This document shows positions 19,619 through 30,939 of a stretch of DNA of 37,213 bases, piece after piece. Under the pieces are notes generated by a model that saw nothing but the letters and a program-made list of their open reading frames with translations, was not told the DNA's origin and made no database searches. The DNA is from Candidatus Limosilactobacillus merdipullorum (lineage in GTDB: Bacteria; Bacillota; Bacilli; Lactobacillales; Lactobacillaceae): contig DXGK01000025.1 of assembly GCA_019113965.1 (NCBI GenBank), positions 1 through 37,213 of the forward strand, read 5' to 3'. Position 1 is the stretch's first letter. Every line of letters starts with the position of its first letter. The position numbers and the translations under genes were made by a program.

Positions 19619-19789
19619 TTGAAGTTTATCAAGAGTGTCTTTCATGAAATGCACCTGGTTGTCTGGCCAACGGCAAAGGAAAACCGACGCGATACGTCAA
19701 TCGTTATTTCATTGACGATTTTCTTCATTTTGTTCTTTGCACTGGTTGACTGGTTGATCAAAAACGCAATGCTTTTATTTGTTAAGTAG
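19619..19789 (+). CDS. secE: Preprotein translocase subunit SecE
   Basis: Missing from the ORF track; TTG start: MKFIKSVFHEMHLVVWPTAKENRRDTSIVISLTIFFILFFALVDWLIKNAMLLFVK; canonical rpmG-secE-nusG order. Confidence 0.9.
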   Translation: MKFIKSVFHEMHLVVWPTAKENRRDTSIVISLTIFFILFFALVDWLIKNAMLLFVK

Positions 19790-19815
19790 CGGTGGCGGTT
19801 AATGCCGTTATCTGG

Positions 19816-19821
19816 TATAAT
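19816..19821 (+). promoter_or_regulatory. Putative extended -10 (TGGTATAAT) for nusG
   Basis: TGgTATAAT at 19813-19821; -35 weak. Confidence 0.5.
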
Positions 19822-19832
19822 CATCGCAGGTC

Positions 19833-19859
19833 AAAACTTCGTGTTACACGAAGTTTTTT
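19833..19859 (+). terminator. Intrinsic terminator/attenuator hairpin between secE and nusG
   Basis: AAAACTTCGTG-tta-CACGAAGTTTTTT. Confidence 0.75.
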
Positions 19860-19899
19860 ATTTTGGTAAAGATTAGGCAAAATTAATAAGGAGAAAACA

Positions 19900-20448
19900 G
19901 TGGAAACAAATGAAAAACGTTGGTACGTGCTACACACGTACTCTGGCTACGAAAACCGTGTAAAGAGCAACTTGCTGTCACGTGTTCAGTCCATGAACAT
20001 GCAGGATTACATTTTTGACGTGGTGGTTCCTGAAGAAACTGTCCGGACAGTCAAGGATGGGGAAGCTAAGGAAACGGTTGAAAAGACTTTCCCAGGTTAC
20101 GTGATGGTGCAAATGATCATGACCGACCAGGCATGGTACATTGCCCGTAACACTCCCGGTGTTACCGGCTTCCTCGGCTCGCACGGTGGTGGTTCCAAGC
20201 CAACGCCACTGCTGCCTGAAGAAGTTGACCGGATTATGAAGCGGATGGGTGAAGACGTTCCACAAACCGATATCGACGTTAACGTTGGCGATGAAGTCAA
20301 GATTATTGCCGGGCCATTCGCTGACTTGACTGGGAATGTCACGGAAGTAGACCATGAAAAGATGAAGCTCCGGGTTGATATTGACATGTTTGGGCGGTCC
20401 ACTTCCACTGAACTGGGCTTTAACCAGATTGATACTGTGACCGATTAA
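19900..20448 (+). CDS. nusG: Transcription termination/antitermination protein NusG
   Basis: RWYVLHTYSGYENRVKSNL; VGDEVKIIAGPFADLTGNVTEVD KOW motif. Confidence 0.96.
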   Translation: METNEKRWYVLHTYSGYENRVKSNLLSRVQSMNMQDYIFDVVVPEETVRTVKDGEAKETVEKTFPGYVMVQMIMTDQAWYIARNTPGVTGFLGSHGGGSKPTPLLPEEVDRIMKRMGEDVPQTDIDVNVGDEVKIIAGPFADLTGNVTEVDHEKMKLRVDIDMFGRSTSTELGFNQIDTVTD

Positions 20449-20572
20449 GGAAACAGATGACGAGTGCTTTGAATGAAGTGCCCGTTTTTTCTATATGTAA
20501 AGATTTATAAAGGTTATTGCTTTTTAAATGAGAAAAGGGTACGCTGAACTTGACTTTAATGGAGGTACTGCT

Positions 20573-21376
20573 ATGAAACCAAACATTAGTACTCAGCGCA
20601 ATATTCTAAACTGGCCGCTCGACCGTGACTTGACGGATGCGGAAATCATTCAACGACTGGGGGTTTACGCCACTGACGAAAATGGTAAGGATATTACCGA
20701 CAGTGTGTCGGTTAACCGGACCCAGGTTAACTTTCGGCAACGTGGGACTTACCAGGTCGTCTTAACGGTGGTTGACCAGCATGGGAATGCGGCGACCAAG
20801 ACTATTGAGGCCGACGTGGCGCCAATGCGTCAACAGACTAACCAGCAAAGCGGGGAACAACAAGCAATGCAAAACGAACAAAAGCAGAAAAAGAGCCACA
20901 AAGGTCTGATTGCGGTGATTATCATTATCATCGTGCTGCTGGCCATTTTCTTGGGTGTTCGCAGTCACGAACGCAATGTGGCTCAGCAGCAGGCGCGTGA
21001 ATCATCGCAGTCGAGCCAGATCCAACAAAATTCCAGCAGCATCAAGCACCTCAGCAGCGAAAATGCTAAATTGGCACGGCAACTGGCCCGCTTAACTGGT
21101 GCAGTCGCTCAGTACGAAAAGGACCACGACCAACAAGAGTTACGCGACCGCTTAAATACCCTGAAACAGCAAAACAATGACCTGAAGAACCAGCTGAGCC
21201 AGTCAGGCCAGGAAAAGGTCCAGGTGATTTCCGACACGGCCAACAATATTAGCCAGAACCCGAGTCAGGCTAAGCAAGATGTCCAGCAATTAAAGCAGGA
21301 TTCTCGCTTTGACGGACTTTGGGGACGGCTGAGCAGTCAGGTCAAGGACTGGTTGGATAGCCTTTCTAACAACTAA
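20573..21376 (+). CDS. Membrane protein: N-terminal Ig-like domain, single TM helix, C-terminal coiled coil; function unknown
   Basis: Start at MKPNISTQRN after GGAGG; Ig-like TYQVVLTVVDQHGNAATKTIEADV; TM GLIAVIIIIIVLLAIFLGV; Q/N/S-rich heptad-like C-terminus. Confidence 0.7.
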   Translation: MKPNISTQRNILNWPLDRDLTDAEIIQRLGVYATDENGKDITDSVSVNRTQVNFRQRGTYQVVLTVVDQHGNAATKTIEADVAPMRQQTNQQSGEQQAMQNEQKQKKSHKGLIAVIIIIIVLLAIFLGVRSHERNVAQQQARESSQSSQIQQNSSSIKHLSSENAKLARQLARLTGAVAQYEKDHDQQELRDRLNTLKQQNNDLKNQLSQSGQEKVQVISDTANNISQNPSQAKQDVQQLKQDSRFDGLWGRLSSQVKDWLDSLSNN

Positions 21377-21392
21377 GTTGCTGGTCCATTCC

Positions 21393-21422
21393 AAACCTGG
21401 TGACGGTGGTCGCCGGGTTTTT
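21393..21422 (+). terminator. Rho-independent terminator
   Basis: AAACCTGGtGACggtgGTCgCCGGGTTTTT. Confidence 0.65.
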
Positions 21423-21560
21423 GCTGTTATTAGGTTAGTAATCGTTGCTCTTAATGGCAAAATGTGATAACCTACTAAAGTATGTGTTTGACATACTGTG
21501 GGAGGGGTAAATTTCAAGACTCCATCATGACCACATCACGGACTAAGGAGGTTATGTCTC

Positions 21561-21986
21561 GTGGCAAAGAAAGTTGCAAACATTGTCAAGTTGCAAATCC
21601 CTGCTGGTGCAGCTACTCCTGCACCTCCAGTTGGCCCGGCTCTGGGTCAAGCTGGTATCAACATCATGGGCTTTACGAAGGAATTCAACGCCCGGACTGC
21701 TGATCAAAAGGGGATGCTGATCCCGGTTGTTATTACGGTTTACGAAGATCGTTCATTCGACTTCATTACTAAGACTCCGCCGGCATCAGTTCTGTTGAAG
21801 AAGGCCGCTGGTGTTCAACACGGTTCCGGTGAACCTAACACGAAGAAGGTTGCCAAGGTAACCAAGGACCAAGTTAAGGAAATCGCCGAAACTAAGATGC
21901 AAGATCTAAACGCAGCTGACGTTGAAGCAGCTATGCGCATGATTGAAGGTACTGCTCGCAGCATGGGCTTCGAAGTCGAAGGCTAG
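21561..21986 (+). CDS. rplK: 50S ribosomal protein L11
   Basis: GTG start; [37 protein letters not shown]. Confidence 0.97.
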   Translation: MAKKVANIVKLQIPAGAATPAPPVGPALGQAGINIMGFTKEFNARTADQKGMLIPVVITVYEDRSFDFITKTPPASVLLKKAAGVQHGSGEPNTKKVAKVTKDQVKEIAETKMQDLNAADVEAAMRMIEGTARSMGFEVEG

Positions 21987-22074
21987 GGTAATACCGGACG
22001 ATTGAGTGAAAGCTCAACTGTCTCAAGTGGGAGGTAACTCCGTTCGACCACAATTGCAAGGAGGAATACTACAG

Positions 22075-22767
22075 ATGGCTAAAAAACGTGGTAAGAAGTA
22101 CCAAGACGCACTGAAGAAGGTTGACAGCAGCAAGGCTTACGCTGTCAAGGACGCAGTGCAATTAGTTAAGGATATCGATTTTGCTAACTTCGACTCAACG
22201 ATCGAGGTTGCTTTTAAGCTGAACCTGGACACGAAGCAGGCTGACCAACAGCTCCGTGGCGCCGTTGTGCTGCCAAACGGGACTGGTAAGGACCAGACTG
22301 TGATTGTGTTCGCCAAGGGTGACAAGGCCAAGGATGCCGAAGAAGCTGGTGCCGACTTTGTTGGTGACACTGACTTGGCTGAAAAGATCCAGGATGGCTG
22401 GCTAGACTTTGACGTGGCAATTGCTACGCCAGACATGATGCCAACTGTTGGTCGTCTTGGCCGGATCCTGGGGCCTAAGGGCCTGATGCCAAACCCGAAG
22501 ACTGGCACGGTAACGATGGACGTTGCCCAGGCGGTTTCTGACGCCAAGGCTGGTCAGGTTACCTACCGGACTGACCGGGATGGTAACGTTGCTGTTCCAT
22601 TCGGGAAGGCTTCCTTTGACACCGACAAGCTAGTTGAAAACCTGAAGACGCTGGCTGACATCGTGGTTAAGGCTCGTCCTGCTTCTGTTAAGGGGACTTA
22701 CATTCAACACGTCTCCATCGCTTCAACGTTTGGTCCAAGTGTCGAAATCGACCTGGACACGTTCTAA
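22075..22767 (+). CDS. rplA: 50S ribosomal protein L1
   Basis: Start at [17 protein letters not shown] after [34 protein letters not shown]. Confidence 0.97.
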   Translation: MAKKRGKKYQDALKKVDSSKAYAVKDAVQLVKDIDFANFDSTIEVAFKLNLDTKQADQQLRGAVVLPNGTGKDQTVIVFAKGDKAKDAEEAGADFVGDTDLAEKIQDGWLDFDVAIATPDMMPTVGRLGRILGPKGLMPNPKTGTVTMDVAQAVSDAKAGQVTYRTDRDGNVAVPFGKASFDTDKLVENLKTLADIVVKARPASVKGTYIQHVSIASTFGPSVEIDLDTF

Positions 22768-22786
22768 CGATGTGTCAATAATAACC

Positions 22787-22819
22787 AAAGCCGCTTCCTT
22801 TTTAGGAGGCGGCTTTTTT
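22787..22819 (+). terminator. Rho-independent terminator after rplA
   Basis: AAAGCCGCtTCCTttttAGGAgGCGGCTTTTTT. Confidence 0.8.
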
Positions 22820-22823
22820 GTAG

Positions 22824-23318
22824 CTAAAAGTTTTTCAAATAAGTTTCTACTGAACGATATTCGCCACGAATTTTGGCGACGTCAGTTAATTCCCCGACGT
22901 AATGGTAACCCTGACTGGCAAAGAGTCGCTGGCTTGGCTTGTTTCGTTCGTAGATGTAAGAAATAATGGTTTTGATCCCGAGATGACAGGCTTGCTGATC
23001 AATGAACTGCAGCGTCTTGGTGCCCAATCCCTGGTGGTGGAACTGGTCATCAAAGTAAATTGAAATCTGCACCGAATGAGCAAAGTTAGGATGGGGGAAG
23101 AAGAGTTCGAGCCCCACCCAGCCAACCACTTGGCTATCAACCATGACAACCCAGAGTGGGTATTGGTCGTCGAACGACTGGAACCAACCGCGTTGACTTT
23201 CCACCGTTTGGGGTTGGTCATCGTCAGTTGCTATCCCGTGGCTAACAGCCTGGTTGTAGATTGCGACGATACGCGGTAAATCCATTAACTGGGCTTTTCG
23301 CCATGAAATATCTGTCAT
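22824..23318 (-). CDS. GNAT-family N-acetyltransferase (phosphinothricin acetyltransferase-like)
   Basis: WRKAQLMDLPRIVAIYNQAVSHGIATDD...HHQGLGTKTLQFIDQQACHLGIKTIISYIYERNKPSQRLFASQGY. Confidence 0.85.
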   Translation of the reverse strand: MTDISWRKAQLMDLPRIVAIYNQAVSHGIATDDDQPQTVESQRGWFQSFDDQYPLWVVMVDSQVVGWVGLELFFPHPNFAHSVQISIYFDDQFHHQGLGTKTLQFIDQQACHLGIKTIISYIYERNKPSQRLFASQGYHYVGELTDVAKIRGEYRSVETYLKNF

Positions 23319-23403
23319 GTTTTCACCTTCTATCAGGCTACATTATGATCTTTTAGTGGCCGGCCGACAAGTCAAAAGGTGGGTCGATCTGTTGGAGACG
23401 ATC

Positions 23404-23432
23404 TTGACAATTGATGGCGGAGAGCGTACATT
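23404..23432 (+). promoter_or_regulatory. Putative pyr operon promoter
   Basis: TTGACA - 17 bp - TACATT. Confidence 0.7.
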
Positions 23433-23454
23433 ATGATCAACAAAACCTTTAACG

Positions 23455-23560
23455 TTAGTCCCGTGAGGCTAGCAAGGTGATGACGGATAAATTGGGGTCC
23501 AATAGTGGGACTCCAGCCAAACGCCGACACTTCCTTCACGGGTAGTGTGGGCTTTTTTTT
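23455..23560 (+). promoter_or_regulatory. PyrR-type attenuator leader (binding loop, antiterminator/terminator)
   Basis: PyrR-site-like TAGTCCCGTGAGGCTAGCAAGG; terminator GCCgACACTtccttcacgggtAGTGTgGGCTTTTTTTT; CCCGTGAgG is complementary to CCTTCACGGG in the terminator loop. Confidence 0.8.
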
Positions 23561-23585
23561 GTGGAGAATTCCAGAGGAGGATCTC

Positions 23586-24542
23586 ATGAACAAACAACAA
23601 TTGGTTGAGAAGAAAAACTTTGTGACTGTCAAAGACCTTGATGCAGAAACAGTGATGAAACTGATTAACCGGGCGGAATACTTTAAAGCTGGCGGAGCGG
23701 TGGAACAACTGGATAAGCCGGTTTACGTGGCCAACCTGTTTTTTGAAAATTCAACCCGGACGCATAACAGCTTCGGGATGGCGGAACGAAAGCTAGGACT
23801 GACGGAACTGCCAGTTGATACTGCCCACAGCTCCATGAGCAAGGGAGAAACGTTGTATGACACCTTGCTGATGTTGAACGCTCTGGGTGTTGATTTGGCG
23901 GTCATGCGGCACTCACAAAACGGTTTTTATGAGCCACTCATCCACCCGCAACCGTACCAACATCTGGATATGGGGATTGTCAACGCTGGCGACGGGAACA
24001 ACCAGCACCCGTCACAGTGCATGTTGGACATGATGACCATCCACGAACACTTTGGCCATTTTGATGGTCTGAAAGTGGCCATCGTCGGTGATATTCACTA
24101 TTCACGGGTTGCCCGTAGCAACATGGAAATGCTCAATAAGATGGGTGCCAAAGTTTACTTCTCTGGTCCGGAATACTGGTACGACCACAAATTTGACGCC
24201 TACGGGACCTTTATGCCAATTGATGAATTGGTTGGTCAGGTTGATGTTTTAAACCTGCTCCGTGTCCAGCACGAACGTCATGCGGGTGACCCGAATGAAA
24301 AGGATTTCAGCAAAGAAAGCTACTTTAAGAAGTACGGGATTAACCAGCAACGCTACGATGCCATGAAGGATAATGCCATTATTATGCACCCGGGTCCGAT
24401 TAACCACGGTGTTGAGCTGGCTGGTGACCTGGTGGAAGCACCAAAGTCCGCCTACGTCACCCAGGTTAAGAACGGGGTCTTTATGCGGATGGCAATGCTG
24501 GAAAGCGTCATGCGCGGTCGCAATCTGGGAGGACTGAAATAA
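23586..24542 (+). CDS. pyrB: Aspartate carbamoyltransferase catalytic subunit
   Basis: Start [52 protein letters not shown]. Confidence 0.96.
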   Translation: MNKQQLVEKKNFVTVKDLDAETVMKLINRAEYFKAGGAVEQLDKPVYVANLFFENSTRTHNSFGMAERKLGLTELPVDTAHSSMSKGETLYDTLLMLNALGVDLAVMRHSQNGFYEPLIHPQPYQHLDMGIVNAGDGNNQHPSQCMLDMMTIHEHFGHFDGLKVAIVGDIHYSRVARSNMEMLNKMGAKVYFSGPEYWYDHKFDAYGTFMPIDELVGQVDVLNLLRVQHERHAGDPNEKDFSKESYFKKYGINQQRYDAMKDNAIIMHPGPINHGVELAGDLVEAPKSAYVTQVKNGVFMRMAMLESVMRGRNLGGLK

Positions 24543-25840
24543 TGACTAGCAAGCAAATCCTAATTAAAAATGGCCTGGTAGATGCGATGGAGAAACTAAT
24601 CCACGCTGACGTCCTGATCGATGACGGCAAGATTGCCGCGATCGGCCACGACCTCGCCGCATCCGATGATGCCAAGGTGATTGACGCTAACAACATGTTA
24701 GTTGCTCCCGGATTGGTGGATGTCCACGTTCACTACCGTGAGCCAGGGCAGACTTATAAGGAAACGATCCGCACTGGCTCGATGGCCGCAGCTCACGGTG
24801 GCTTTACGACAGTGGGGGCGATGGCCAACGTTGACCCGACTCCGGATACTCCGGCCAAGATGCAGGCGATGATTAAGCGGAATGCCGATGAAGGGGTGAT
24901 CCGGATCAAGCAGTACTCACCGGTGACCGTTAACCGGGCAGGTGAAAAGGTGGTCGATTTTGCTGCACAAAAGCAGGCAGGGGCCTTTGCCTTTTCCGAT
25001 GATGGGAGCGGCATTCAGACTGCCGGGGTCATGTACCGCGCCCTCCAGCAGGCGGCAACCACCGATAGCATTGTGGCCGCCCACGTCGAAGATAACTCAC
25101 TGACTTTTGGCGGGGTCATTAATGCGGGCAAGAAAGCCGATGAACTCGGACTGCCGGGCAAAATCAGTGCTAGTGAAACTTCCCAGTTGGCCCGCGACCT
25201 AATTTTGTGTCAGGCTACTGGTGGTCATTACCACATGTGCCATGTTTCCACCAAGGAAAGCTTGGAACTAGTGCGGATTGCCAAGGAGATGGGACTGAAC
25301 GTCACCTGTGAAGTGGCACCACACCATTTGCTGTTAAATGACGACGAAATCGTCGGCTGTGATTCTAATTACAAGATGAATCCGCCACTGCGTCACGAAG
25401 ATGACCGGCAGGCCCTGATTGGCGGCTTGCTCGACGGGACGATCGATATGATTGCGACTGATCATGCCCCGCATGCTGCCAAGGAAAAACCACATGATGA
25501 CCTGGTATACGCCGCCAACGGGATTACCGGTAGCGAGACCTGCTTTAACAAGCTCTATACCGAATTTGTCAAACCAGGAATCTTCAGACTGTCACAGTTA
25601 CTTCACTGGTTGACCGACGCTCCCGCCGATGTCTTTGGTATTAACGACGCTGGCCGACTGATGCCCGGATCACCAGCTGACGTGGCGATTTTCGACCTGC
25701 AGACGCCGCACGTTTTGACTAATGATGAGTACCTATCCAAGGGAAAGAACACGCCATTTACCGGCGATACGGTTTATGGGACCACGGTGATGACCATGGT
25801 TGGTGGCCAGGTGGTTTACCAAAAGGAGGACCGCAAATGA
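24542..25840 (+). CDS. pyrC: Dihydroorotase
   Basis: [36 protein letters not shown]; overlaps pyrB stop. Confidence 0.96.
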   Translation: MTSKQILIKNGLVDAMEKLIHADVLIDDGKIAAIGHDLAASDDAKVIDANNMLVAPGLVDVHVHYREPGQTYKETIRTGSMAAAHGGFTTVGAMANVDPTPDTPAKMQAMIKRNADEGVIRIKQYSPVTVNRAGEKVVDFAAQKQAGAFAFSDDGSGIQTAGVMYRALQQAATTDSIVAAHVEDNSLTFGGVINAGKKADELGLPGKISASETSQLARDLILCQATGGHYHMCHVSTKESLELVRIAKEMGLNVTCEVAPHHLLLNDDEIVGCDSNYKMNPPLRHEDDRQALIGGLLDGTIDMIATDHAPHAAKEKPHDDLVYAANGITGSETCFNKLYTEFVKPGIFRLSQLLHWLTDAPADVFGINDAGRLMPGSPADVAIFDLQTPHVLTNDEYLSKGKNTPFTGDTVYGTTVMTMVGGQVVYQKEDRK

Positions 25841-26937
25841 GCAAACGATACCTAGTTTTAGAAGACGGAACGGTATTTGAAGGTGAAGCCTTTGGCGCCG
25901 ATCGCGAAACAACCGGTGAAGTAGTCTTTACCACCGGGATGACCGGTTATCAGGAAGCCATTACCGACCAGTCCTATGCGAACCAGATCCTGGTCTTTAC
26001 CAACCCGCTGATTGGTAACTACGGCGTGACGTTGGACGACTACGAGTCATTGCAGCCCCATATCAAGGGGGTTATTTGCCGCGAAGTGGCCCATCACCCG
26101 TGCAACTGGCGGATACAGGACACCCTGCCACACTTCCTAGAACAAAATGATATTCCCGGTTTGAAGGGGATCGATACTCGTGAGCTAGTACGACAATTAC
26201 GGGTTCACGGGACCTTGCGTGGCCGGCTACTCGACAGTGTCGACAACGTTGACCAGGTAGTTGGTGAACTTCAACAAGAAAACCCGACGGCGGGAATTAT
26301 TCAGCAGGTATCAACGAAAACGCCATTCCCTAACCCGGGTACCAAACGCAATATCGTGGTGGTTGATTTTGGGTTGAAGAACAGCATCCTGCGTGAACTG
26401 GCCCAGCGAGATTGCAACGAGATTGTTCTCCCATACAACACCAGTGCCAAGCAGATCTTGAACCTCAAACCAGATGGGGTCTTGCTGAGTAACGGACCTG
26501 GAGATCCAAAGGAAATGAAGGCGGCCTTTCCAATGGTTCGCGAAGTTGAAAAATACCTACCGTTATTTGGTATCTGTATGGGCCACCAGGTTTTTGCGCT
26601 GGCTAACGGCGCCGACACCTACCAGATGAAGTTTGGTCACCGGGGATTTAATCACCCGGTTCGCGAACTGGCGACCGGTCGGATTGACTTCACCTCGCAA
26701 AACCACGGTTACGCCGTTGATCCGCAGTCGATTGCCAATACGCCGTTGATGGTGACGCGTGTGGAAATCAACGATAATACCGTGGAAGGCCTGCAGCACC
26801 GGCACTACCCGGCATTCTCGGTTCAATTCCACCCGGATGCTGCGCCGGGGCCGCACGATGCGGTATCGATTTTCGATGATTTCATCAGTATGGTTGACCA
26901 ACGGAGAAAGGAAGCTCACGATGCCGAAGAGAACTGA
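25837..26937 (+). CDS. carA: Carbamoyl-phosphate synthase small subunit
   Basis: [16 protein letters not shown]; glutaminase [31 protein letters not shown]. Confidence 0.96.
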   Translation: MSKRYLVLEDGTVFEGEAFGADRETTGEVVFTTGMTGYQEAITDQSYANQILVFTNPLIGNYGVTLDDYESLQPHIKGVICREVAHHPCNWRIQDTLPHFLEQNDIPGLKGIDTRELVRQLRVHGTLRGRLLDSVDNVDQVVGELQQENPTAGIIQQVSTKTPFPNPGTKRNIVVVDFGLKNSILRELAQRDCNEIVLPYNTSAKQILNLKPDGVLLSNGPGDPKEMKAAFPMVREVEKYLPLFGICMGHQVFALANGADTYQMKFGHRGFNHPVRELATGRIDFTSQNHGYAVDPQSIANTPLMVTRVEINDNTVEGLQHRHYPAFSVQFHPDAAPGPHDAVSIFDDFISMVDQRRKEAHDAEEN

Positions 26938-29900
26938 TATTCATAAAATTATGGTGATTGGGTCCGGCCCGATCATCATTGGCCAGGCGGCCGAATTCGA
27001 CTATTCCGGAACCCAGGCCTGCTTGTCTCTACGCGAAGAAGGCTATGAAACGGTGCTGGTGAACTCTAACCCGGCGACGATCATGACCGACACCGAAATC
27101 GCCGACAAGGTCTACATCGAACCATTGACGGTTGATTCCGTCTCACGGATTATTCGACAGGAATACCCGGATGCCATCCTCCCAACTCTGGGTGGTCAGA
27201 TTGGCTTGAACCTGGCGGTGGAACTCTCCAAGTCGGGAATCCTGGATGAACTTGGCATTGAGTTGTTGGGAACGAAGCTGGATTCGATTGATGAAGCCGA
27301 AGACCGGGAAAAGTTCAAGGAGTTGATGCTCAAGTTAGGTGAACCGGTGCCTGCGTCACAAACCGTCAGCACGGTCGATGAAGCACTCGCCTTTGCCGAC
27401 AAGATCGGCTACCCGGTGATCGTTCGGCCTGCCTTTACCATGGGCGGGACCGGTGGTGGTATTTGTAAAAACAAGGCGGAACTGGCCCGGATTGCTGAAA
27501 ACGGGTTGGACCTTTCGCCGGCCACCCAGTGTTTGATTGAAAAGTCAATTGCCGGCTATAAGGAAATCGAATTTGAAGTGATGCGCGACGCTGCTGATAA
27601 CGCGATGGTCGTTTGCTGTATGGAAAACTTTGACCCGGTGGGGATTCACACGGGGGATTCGATTGTCTTTTCACCATCGCAAACCTTGTCCGACCGTGAA
27701 TACCAGATGTTGCGCGACTGTGCCCTCAAACTGATCCGCGCGCTGAAGATCGAGGGTGGCTGCAACGTTCAATTGGCACTGGATCCCAAGAGCTACCACT
27801 ACGACGTCATCGAAGTCAACCCGCGGGTTTCCCGGTCATCAGCACTGGCGTCGAAGGCCACTGGTTACCCGATTGCCAAGATGGCGGCCAAGATCGCCGT
27901 CGGTCTGACCCTCGATGAGATCAAAAACCCGGTTACCGGGACAACTTACGCCGAATTTGAACCGGCATTAGACTACGTAGTCTGCAAGATTCCGCGGTGG
28001 CCATTTGACAAGTTCACCCGTGCTGACCGCCGCTTAGGCAGCCAGATGAAGGCTACCGGGGAAGTAATGGCTATCGGGCGGAATGCCGAAGAAGCACTGC
28101 AGAAAGCGGTTCGTTCGCTCGAAATTGACGTGAAGGACCTCTACTCACCAAAGGCCCACGCCGCGACCGACACCGCACTGGAAGACAAATTAGTTCACGC
28201 CCAGGATGACCGCCTGTTTTACCTGGCCGAAGCCTTCCGTCGTGGTTACTCGCTGCAAACAGTCCACGAACTGACGAAGATTACCCCGTACTTCCTCGAC
28301 ATCGTTGACCACCTCGTCAAGATGGAACAGGAAATCACAAGCCATCCGAACGATTTGGCAGTCCTGAAGGAAGCTAAGCGTTATGGCTTCAGTGATCCGA
28401 CCATCGCCAGGTTGTGGCAAACGAGTGCTGATGACGTCCGCCAACTACGCAAGCGGCACCAACTAACTCCGGTTTATAAGATGGTGGATACCTGTGCGGC
28501 CGAGTTTGAGTCCAAGACGCCGTACATGTACAGTACCTACGACCGGGAAAACGAAAGTCAGCAGCTGTCGCCTAAGTCAGTCCTGGTTATCGGGTCGGGC
28601 CCGATCCGCATTGGTCAGGGGGTGGAGTTCGATTACGCCACCGTTCATAGTGTGCGGGCCATTCAGCGACTGGGCTACAAGGCGATTGTCATCAATTCCA
28701 ATCCCGAAACGGTCTCGACGGACTTCTCGATTTCTGACAAGCTGTACTTCGAGCCGTTGACGCTGGAAGATGTCCTCAACGTCATTGACATTGAAAAGCC
28801 ACTGGGAGTCATCGTTCAATTCGGTGGTCAGACGGCAATTAACCTGGCTGCTGGGTTGTGTGACCACGGGGTGAAAATCCTCGGGACCACAGTGGCAGAC
28901 CTTGACAAGGCCGAAGACCGGGAAGAATTTGACGAAACCATCAAACGACTCCAGCTGCACCAACCAGTTGGCCTCACCGCCACAACTCACCAGGGTGTCG
29001 TTGATGCTGCTCATCAGATCGGCTACCCAGTACTGGTAAGGCCATCGTATGTCCTGGGTGGTAAGGCGATGGAAATCGTCTACAACGATGATGAACTGGA
29101 GGAATACCTGACCGAAAATGCTAACATTGCAACCGATCACCCAATCCTGATTGATTCCTACCTGGACGGGACCGAATGTGAAGTGGACGCCATTTGTGAT
29201 GGACAACGGGTCCTGCTACCGGGAATTATGGAACACATTGAACACGCCGGAGTGCACTCTGGTGACTCCATGGCCGTTTACCCGTCACAAACGTTGAGTG
29301 ACGATGTTAAGCAGCAGATTGTAGATGCCACGACCAAGCTGGCGATCGCCCTCAAGTGTGTGGGGATCATGAACATCCAGTTCATCGTCAGCCGTGGCCA
29401 AGTTTACGTCCTGGAAGTTAACCCGCGGGCCAGTCGAACGGTGCCGTTCTTAAGCAAGATTACTGGAATCGAAATGGCGCAAGTGGCGACGCGGGTTATC
29501 CTTGGCCAATCACTGGCCGAACAGGGTTACCAGAACGGACTGGCCCCTGAACCAGATAACGTCTACGTTAAGGCACCTGTCTTTAGTTTTAACAAGCTGG
29601 CCGATGTTGACTCTTACTTGGGGCCCGAAATGAAGTCGACCGGTGAAGTAATGGGTGCTGACCGGACTTTCCAGAAGGCACTGATGAAGGCTTTCGCCGG
29701 TGCGAAGATGCAGATTCCGGATAACGGGACAGTTCTTTTAACTATCGAAGACAACGATAAGCAGAAGATCTTGCCACTGGCCAAACGATTTGCGACGATC
29801 GGCTACCGGATGATGGCGACTGCCGGGACGGCTAAGTTTCTCAAGGGCCACGGGATGCACGTCGAAACGGTTACCAAGGTTCACGAGGATGAAAACAGTC

Positions 29901-30127
29901 CCCACAATATCCTTAAGGCGATTGAAAATCGCCGGGTCGACCTGGTTATCAATACGATGGGCCACGATTTGGAAAAGACTTCCGACGGGTTCATTATCCG
30001 GCAAGTGGCCATTTCCTATAACGTACCACTTTTGACGGCGCTGGATACGGTTGACGCCCTATTAAAGGCACTGGAATCACGTTCATTCTACGTCCACCCG
30101 GTTGAGACCAACCGCAACGATGAGTAA
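26921..30127 (+). CDS. carB: Carbamoyl-phosphate synthase large subunit
   Basis: [32 protein letters not shown]...; duplicated ATP-grasp halves; start at 26921, overlapping carA by 17 nt. Confidence 0.97.
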   Translation: MPKRTDIHKIMVIGSGPIIIGQAAEFDYSGTQACLSLREEGYETVLVNSNPATIMTDTEIADKVYIEPLTVDSVSRIIRQEYPDAILPTLGGQIGLNLAVELSKSGILDELGIELLGTKLDSIDEAEDREKFKELMLKLGEPVPASQTVSTVDEALAFADKIGYPVIVRPAFTMGGTGGGICKNKAELARIAENGLDLSPATQCLIEKSIAGYKEIEFEVMRDAADNAMVVCCMENFDPVGIHTGDSIVFSPSQTLSDREYQMLRDCALKLIRALKIEGGCNVQLALDPKSYHYDVIEVNPRVSRSSALASKATGYPIAKMAAKIAVGLTLDEIKNPVTGTTYAEFEPALDYVVCKIPRWPFDKFTRADRRLGSQMKATGEVMAIGRNAEEALQKAVRSLEIDVKDLYSPKAHAATDTALEDKLVHAQDDRLFYLAEAFRRGYSLQTVHELTKITPYFLDIVDHLVKMEQEITSHPNDLAVLKEAKRYGFSDPTIARLWQTSADDVRQLRKRHQLTPVYKMVDTCAAEFESKTPYMYSTYDRENESQQLSPKSVLVIGSGPIRIGQGVEFDYATVHSVRAIQRLGYKAIVINSNPETVSTDFSISDKLYFEPLTLEDVLNVIDIEKPLGVIVQFGGQTAINLAAGLCDHGVKILGTTVADLDKAEDREEFDETIKRLQLHQPVGLTATTHQGVVDAAHQIGYPVLVRPSYVLGGKAMEIVYNDDELEEYLTENANIATDHPILIDSYLDGTECEVDAICDGQRVLLPGIMEHIEHAGVHSGDSMAVYPSQTLSDDVKQQIVDATTKLAIALKCVGIMNIQFIVSRGQVYVLEVNPRASRTVPFLSKITGIEMAQVATRVILGQSLAEQGYQNGLAPEPDNVYVKAPVFSFNKLADVDSYLGPEMKSTGEVMGADRTFQKALMKAFAGAKMQIPDNGTVLLTIEDNDKQKILPLAKRFATIGYRMMATAGTAKFLKGHGMHVETVTKVHEDENSPHNILKAIENRRVDLVINTMGHDLEKTSDGFIIRQVAISYNVPLLTALDTVDALLKALESRSFYVHPVETNRNDE

Positions 30128-30142
30128 CATTTAAGAAATAAG

Positions 30143-30179
30143 AAGACCTGGTTCGCCAAAAGCGAAACGGGTCTTTTTG
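30143..30179 (+). terminator. Rho-independent terminator after carB
   Basis: AAGACCtGgTTCGCcaaaaGCGAAaCgGGTCTTTTTG. Confidence 0.8.
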
Positions 30180-30231
30180 TCCTTGTCATTTCAGAAGGAA
30201 TATGTTAAAGTCTAATAGTTGATTTAAATAT

Positions 30232-30340
30232 GACTCTGCCTAAGACTCAGGTGGCGAAAGCCTTAATGATCTGCCTGCCGAGGAAGAATGAAATTCCTTC
30301 TCTATGTCTGCGGTCATAGGGATTTTTTAATCCAAATCTT
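30232..30340 (+). promoter_or_regulatory. L10 leader (ribosomal protein autoregulatory leader)
   Basis: Structured 5' UTR upstream of rplJ: CTAAGACTCAGGTGGCGAAAGCCTTAATGATCTGCCTGCCGAGGAAGAATGAAATTCCTTCTC...; position typical of the Firmicute L10 leader. Confidence 0.7.
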
Positions 30341-30367
30341 CAATTTGTGTACAGGAGGTGAAAATCA

Positions 30368-30868
30368 ATGAGTGAAGCTGCTATTGCTAAAAAGGCGGAA
30401 ATCGTTAAGCAAACAACTGACCTGCTGAACAACGCTGAGTCAGCAATCGTTGTTGACTACCGTGGTCTGTCAGTTGCCGAAATTACCGATTTGCGTAAGC
30501 AACTCCGTGATGCTGACGTTCACATGCACGTTATCAAGAACAAGGTTCTGGACCGCGCTGTTGAAGGTACTGATTACGAAGACCTGAAGGACACCTTTGT
30601 TGGTCCTACTGCCGTTGCCTTCTCTGATGAAGACCCAATCGCTCCAGCAAAGATTCTGAAGAAGTTTGCTGACGATCACGACCAACTGACTATCAAGGGT
30701 GGTTTCATCGAAAAGGAAGTTAAGACCCTCGATGAAATCAACACCTTCGCAACGATGCCAAGTCGGGACGAACTGCTGTCCATGCTTGCATCTGCACTAT
30801 CCGACCCAATGCGGAAGATCGCACGGGCCGTCAAGGCTGTTGCCGACAAGGAAAACGAAGCCGCATAA
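30368..30868 (+). CDS. rplJ: 50S ribosomal protein L10
   Basis: [46 protein letters not shown]. Confidence 0.96.
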   Translation: MSEAAIAKKAEIVKQTTDLLNNAESAIVVDYRGLSVAEITDLRKQLRDADVHMHVIKNKVLDRAVEGTDYEDLKDTFVGPTAVAFSDEDPIAPAKILKKFADDHDQLTIKGGFIEKEVKTLDEINTFATMPSRDELLSMLASALSDPMRKIARAVKAVADKENEAA

Positions 30869-30939
30869 GCTGGTCATTAGTTTTTACCTTGAATTTAACC
30901 AAAACAAAAATAAACCAATAATATTGGAGGAAATTTAAC

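Noticed and set aside
23339-23438. Repeated TACATTATGATC (near 23339 and at 23427) as tandem pyr promoters
   Set aside because: Only the second copy has a good -35 (TTGACA); 12-bp duplication is too weak on its own.
28577-29206. 209-aa minus-strand ORF antisense to carB
   Set aside because: Shadow ORF within carB.
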